A stretch of 64,000 nt of DNA from Legionella quinlivanii (GTDB lineage: Bacteria > Pseudomonadota > Gammaproteobacteria > Legionellales > Legionellaceae). Below the pieces are notes generated by a model that made no database searches, was not told the origin of the DNA, and saw nothing but the letters and a program-made list of their open reading frames with translations. The position numbers and the translations under genes were made by a program. The stretch spans positions 310,001 through 374,000 of the forward strand of contig NZ_MVJN01000003.1 in assembly GCF_003265995.1 (NCBI RefSeq), written 5' to 3'. Below, piece after piece: positions 61,422 through 64,000 of the stretch (position 1 is its first letter; each line of letters begins with the position of its first letter).

Positions 61422-61500
61422 GTCATCTCGAACGCAGTGAGAGATCTCCGGATGGGGCACAAACCAGGATTGGGAGATCTCTCACTGCGTTCGAGATGAC
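61422..61500. repeat. Family B-like perfect inverted repeat (28-nt arms)
   Basis: Arms at 61422-61449 and 61473-61500 (GTCATCTCGAACGCAGTGAG and complement) are identical over 28 bases with a 23-base loop. They share the GAACGCAGTGA...GATCTC core with the element at 45245 but have no matching outer arms. It lies between the convergent ends of the 258-aa protein and the acyl-CoA synthetase and may act as a terminator. Confidence 0.82.
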
Positions 61501-61573
61501 GGCGTGCCTGTGAGGAATGGCATAATTTAATGAACACTCTCTAATTTAATGAGCAGGTTGCCCAGGGTTGTCT

Positions 61574-63421
61574 CTATTCAATCTTTATTTTTAATAATTC
61601 CTCAACCACCTGCGGGTTAGAAAGAGTCGAAATATCCCCCAAATCGCTAATGGATGTCGCTTTGCCAGCGGCAATCAGTCGAAGGATGCGCCGCATGATT
61701 TTTCCGGATCGCGTTTTAGGTAAGTCAGTAACCCATAGAATATTTTCTGGTTTGGCAATGGCGCCAATTTCGTCAATCACTAAATTCACTAAAGCCTGTT
61801 TTAATGGACTATTCGCTTGATAACCTGTCTTCAAACTGACAAAGGCTAGTACGCCTTCTCCTTTAATGGGATGGGGAATCCCCACAACAGCGGCTTCGGC
61901 AACTGCCGGATGTAACACCAGCGCACTTTCAATTTCAGCAGTCCCAAGGCGATGGCCAGAAACATTCAATACATCGTCGATTCTTCCCAAAAGCCAGAAG
62001 TTGCCTTCCTCGTCTCGTCTGGCGCCGTCTCCAGTAATATAGTAATCGCCTCTGAAATAGGTTTTGCGGTAGCGCTCATGATCGCCCTGAATAGTTCTCG
62101 CCATTGCCGGCCAGGGGAATTTAATAGCCAGTGCGCCCTGTGCGGGTCCATCCAGTTCTTCGTCTTCATCACTGAGCAGAATGGGGTAAATGCCTGGCAA
62201 AGGCTGGGAGGCAGAACCCGCTTTCTGGTGCTGATAGGGCGGTTGTTCGCTTATCATGATAGCGCCTGTTTCAGTTTGCCACCAGGTGTCTACTATCGGA
62301 CAGCATTCTGCGCCGACCTGCTGATAGTACCACTCCCATACTTCCGGGTTAATCGGTTCACCCACTGTACCTAACAGGCGCAACGATGTTCTTGAGCTGT
62401 CATTTAGCCATTCATCGCCAGCCCGTTTAAGAGCTCTTAAGGCGGTAGGCGCGGTATAGAATACATTAACCTTATATTTATCGATAATCTTCCAGCAGCG
62501 TGATGGATTGGGCCAATTGGGGATGCCGGCATACATCAGTGTGGTGGTACCATTTCCCAAAGGGCCATATACGACATAGCTGTGGCCGGTAATCCAGCCG
62601 ACATCAGCAGTACACCAGAAGACATCCTCTTCCTTGCATCCAAAAACCAGTTGGTGACTATAAGTAGTCTGGACAATATAGCCGCCACAGGTATGCACTA
62701 GTCCTTTGGGTTGTCCGGTGCTTCCGGAGGTATAAAGAATAAACAGCGGATCCTCAGCATCCATCCATTCCGGCGGGCAATCATTACTAACCTGCTCACG
62801 CAACTCATCCCAGTAAAAGTTAACAGCGGGGTTAAAATCAATCGCGCGATGGGTGGAGCGAATAATCAGGGTTTTCAATGCGAGGTTTACACTGGCTTCA
62901 TCCGCCTGCTCTTTTAAGGCATAAAATTTACCGCCACGCTGATAGCCATTAGCAGTAATCAGTAATTTACAAGACGCAGCCTGAATTCTTTGCCGCAGAG
63001 CATGGGCTGAAAATCCTGCAAAGACGACAGTATGGATTGCTCCAATGCGAGCACAGGCAAGCATAGCAATGGCAGCTTCCGGTATCATCGGTAAATAAAT
63101 AGCGACCGTATCACCTTTATGAATGCCCAGCTTCTTCAAGGCATTTGCCATACGGCAGACTTCCTCATGCAAGGCGGAAAAGCTTAGAGTCCGTTGCTCA
63201 TGTTCTTCATCACCCTCCCAGATAATTGCGGTTTTTTCAGCACGGTGGGGCAAATGCCGGTCCACGCAATTGAAACATACATTTAATTTGCCATCGACAA
63301 ACCATTGGGTAAATCCCTGCCTGAAGCCCCCCTGCATCACTGCTTTCCAGGGGGCGTACCAGCTGATTTGCTTATTAGCGACAGAAGCCCAAAAATTGAG
63401 AGCGCCTGAATGACTGTTCAT
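61574..63421 (-). CDS. acs: Acetyl-/propionyl-CoA synthetase-like AMP-forming acyl-CoA ligase
   Basis: This 615-aa ANL-superfamily enzyme activates a short acid to its acyl-CoA through an acyl-adenylate. Motifs are LYTSGSTGQPKGLVHT (P-loop, about residue 235), WWQTETGAI near residue 385, GRIDDVLNVSGHRLGTAEIE near residue 490 and KTRSGKIMRR with the C-terminal catalytic Lys near residue 585. The N-terminal ACS domain is present. It is shorter than typical Acs (~650 aa). 10 bases separate its start from the mmsB stop upstream, so it belongs to a valine/branched-chain degradation operon, which makes propionate a plausible substrate alongside acetate. Specificity cannot be decided here. Confidence 0.9.
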   Translation of the reverse strand: MNSHSGALNFWASVANKQISWYAPWKAVMQGGFRQGFTQWFVDGKLNVCFNCVDRHLPHRAEKTAIIWEGDEEHEQRTLSFSALHEEVCRMANALKKLGIHKGDTVAIYLPMIPEAAIAMLACARIGAIHTVVFAGFSAHALRQRIQAASCKLLITANGYQRGGKFYALKEQADEASVNLALKTLIIRSTHRAIDFNPAVNFYWDELREQVSNDCPPEWMDAEDPLFILYTSGSTGQPKGLVHTCGGYIVQTTYSHQLVFGCKEEDVFWCTADVGWITGHSYVVYGPLGNGTTTLMYAGIPNWPNPSRCWKIIDKYKVNVFYTAPTALRALKRAGDEWLNDSSRTSLRLLGTVGEPINPEVWEWYYQQVGAECCPIVDTWWQTETGAIMISEQPPYQHQKAGSASQPLPGIYPILLSDEDEELDGPAQGALAIKFPWPAMARTIQGDHERYRKTYFRGDYYITGDGARRDEEGNFWLLGRIDDVLNVSGHRLGTAEIESALVLHPAVAEAAVVGIPHPIKGEGVLAFVSLKTGYQANSPLKQALVNLVIDEIGAIAKPENILWVTDLPKTRSGKIMRRILRLIAAGKATSISDLGDISTLSNPQVVEELLKIKIE

Positions 63422-63431
63422 AGAAAAAACC

Positions 63432-64000
63432 TTATACGTTCAATGCTTTGATAATGGCAGAAAAATCAAGCTCACTAAATCCGGCTTCGCTAAACTGCTG
63501 GTAGAGCAAGGTGGCTCGTCCGGTAACTGGAGTATGAACTCCAGTCATGGTGGCAGCTTTTTGACTCAGCATTAAATCTTTCAACATCATGGCTACTGTA
63601 AACCCGGGATGGTAATCACTATTGGCGGGGACATCTGGTATCACATCCGGCACCGGCATATATTTTGAAGTGACCCAGCATTGGCCGGACGAGGAATTAA
63701 CCACTTCATGGAGTTTTTCAGCCGACAAGCCCAATGCCTGAGCGAGAGTGAATGCTTCTGAAACCGCAATCATGGTGGCACCAAGAATCATATTATTGCA
63801 GATTTTTGCTGCCTGACCGCTTCCCGCGTTTCCAGCATAAATAATCCGTTTTCCCATGCTGTTCAGCACGGTTTTGGCTTTATCCAGAGCATATTCCCTG
63901 CCGCCCACCATGAATGTCAGCGTACCCGCTTTAGCGCCGGCAACGCCCCCAGAGACTGGCGCGTCCAGAGACAGCAGTTGTTTATCAGCAGCCAGCTGAT
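63432..64000 (-). CDS. mmsB: 3-hydroxyisobutyrate dehydrogenase (partial, N-terminus off window)
   Basis: About 189 codons are present, open at the right edge, and the Rossmann domain is missing. The visible part has DAPVSGGVAGAKAGTLTFMV, the conserved catalytic region of beta-hydroxyacid dehydrogenases, followed by GSGQAAKICNNMILGATMI, where the Lys is catalytic, and the all-helical C-terminal domain. It oxidises 3-hydroxyisobutyrate to methylmalonate semialdehyde in valine breakdown. The stop is 10 bases before the acyl-CoA synthetase gene; a methylmalonate-semialdehyde dehydrogenase gene is expected just outside. Confidence 0.9.
   Translation of the reverse strand, partial: QLAADKQLLSLDAPVSGGVAGAKAGTLTFMVGGREYALDKAKTVLNSMGKRIIYAGNAGSGQAAKICNNMILGATMIAVSEAFTLAQALGLSAEKLHEVVNSSSGQCWVTSKYMPVPDVIPDVPANSDYHPGFTVAMMLKDLMLSQKAATMTGVHTPVTGRATLLYQQFSEAGFSELDFSAIIKALNV

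Noticed and set aside
1-64000. CRISPR arrays, toxin-antitoxin pairs, prophage or IS transposases
   Set aside because: No regularly spaced repeats, no transposase or integrase motifs and no classical TA pair were recognised anywhere in the window.

Overview
The window reads as a chromosomal segment of a Legionella-like gammaproteobacterium. G+C is moderate to low (roughly 40-45% by eye, not computed). The assignment rests on gene content: ordinary gammaproteobacterial housekeeping genes (uvrB, rnr-rlmB, coq7, aroE, dsbA, engB) alternate with large, family-less proteins that have coiled coils, internal membrane hairpins and acidic or Ser-rich tails, as Dot/Icm substrates do, and with a Legionella-type pvcA/pvcB isocyanide cluster. 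The genus is an inference; no rRNA gene is present. No phage, plasmid, transposase or CRISPR array was seen.

Layout. 1-3421: uvrB (cut by the left edge), an aspartate-type aminotransferase and tRNA-Asn with a clear promoter. 3659-8609: a membrane acyltransferase with an SGNH domain, a TIKI/ChaN-fold effector candidate, a DUF2165 membrane protein and a long hairpin element. 8646-12755: a serine dehydratase-like/ornithine cyclodeaminase-like operon divergent from a MarR gene across a perfect palindrome, then a hemerythrin and a fatty-acid desaturase. 12818-17747: a LysR regulator divergent from isocyanide synthase, Fe(II)/2-oxoglutarate oxygenase, flavin hydroxylase and FAH-family hydrolase genes, the first three translationally overlapped. 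17799-21641: small exported proteins and a large coiled-coil protein. 21971-26413: exported NagZ plus an HGSNAT-like acetyltransferase, a SulP transporter behind a G10 tract, and yacG. 26442-29258: unknown membrane and exported proteins around a strong Fur-like box, and a short DUF1328 gene. 29411-32485: coq7, a CNNM/CorC protein and a Pit phosphate transporter. 32722-36956: a 753-aa effector candidate, DUF4254, an orphan amino-acid-binding protein and a small exported protein. 36995-41268: rnr-rlmB and a dicarboxylate/amino-acid symporter. 41435-45240: a compact run of cNMP-binding protein, class II glutamine amidotransferase, class III cyclase and MBL hydrolase. 45464-48503: a PI3/4-kinase-like effector candidate and a glutaredoxin-membrane fusion. 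48674-53950: O-antigen ligase, DUF4142, POT transporter and another effector candidate. 54104-58178: patatin, aroE, dsbA, cytochrome c4 and engB. 58356-61314: two paralogous effector-like genes flanking an alpha/beta hydrolase. 61574-64000: acyl-CoA synthetase and 3-hydroxyisobutyrate dehydrogenase (cut by the right edge), the start of a valine-degradation operon.

Two dispersed repeat families sit in the gaps. Family A is about 135 bp with GC-rich hairpins (four full copies, one fragment). Family B has long terminal inverted repeats (two clear copies, one degenerate).

The most interesting parts are the isocyanide cluster with its tailoring genes, the cyclic-nucleotide-like module whose sensor and cyclase both lack canonical ligand residues, the kinase-like membrane protein at 45464, the Fur-like box filling a promoter spacer at 27960, and the G10 tract next to the sulP promoter.
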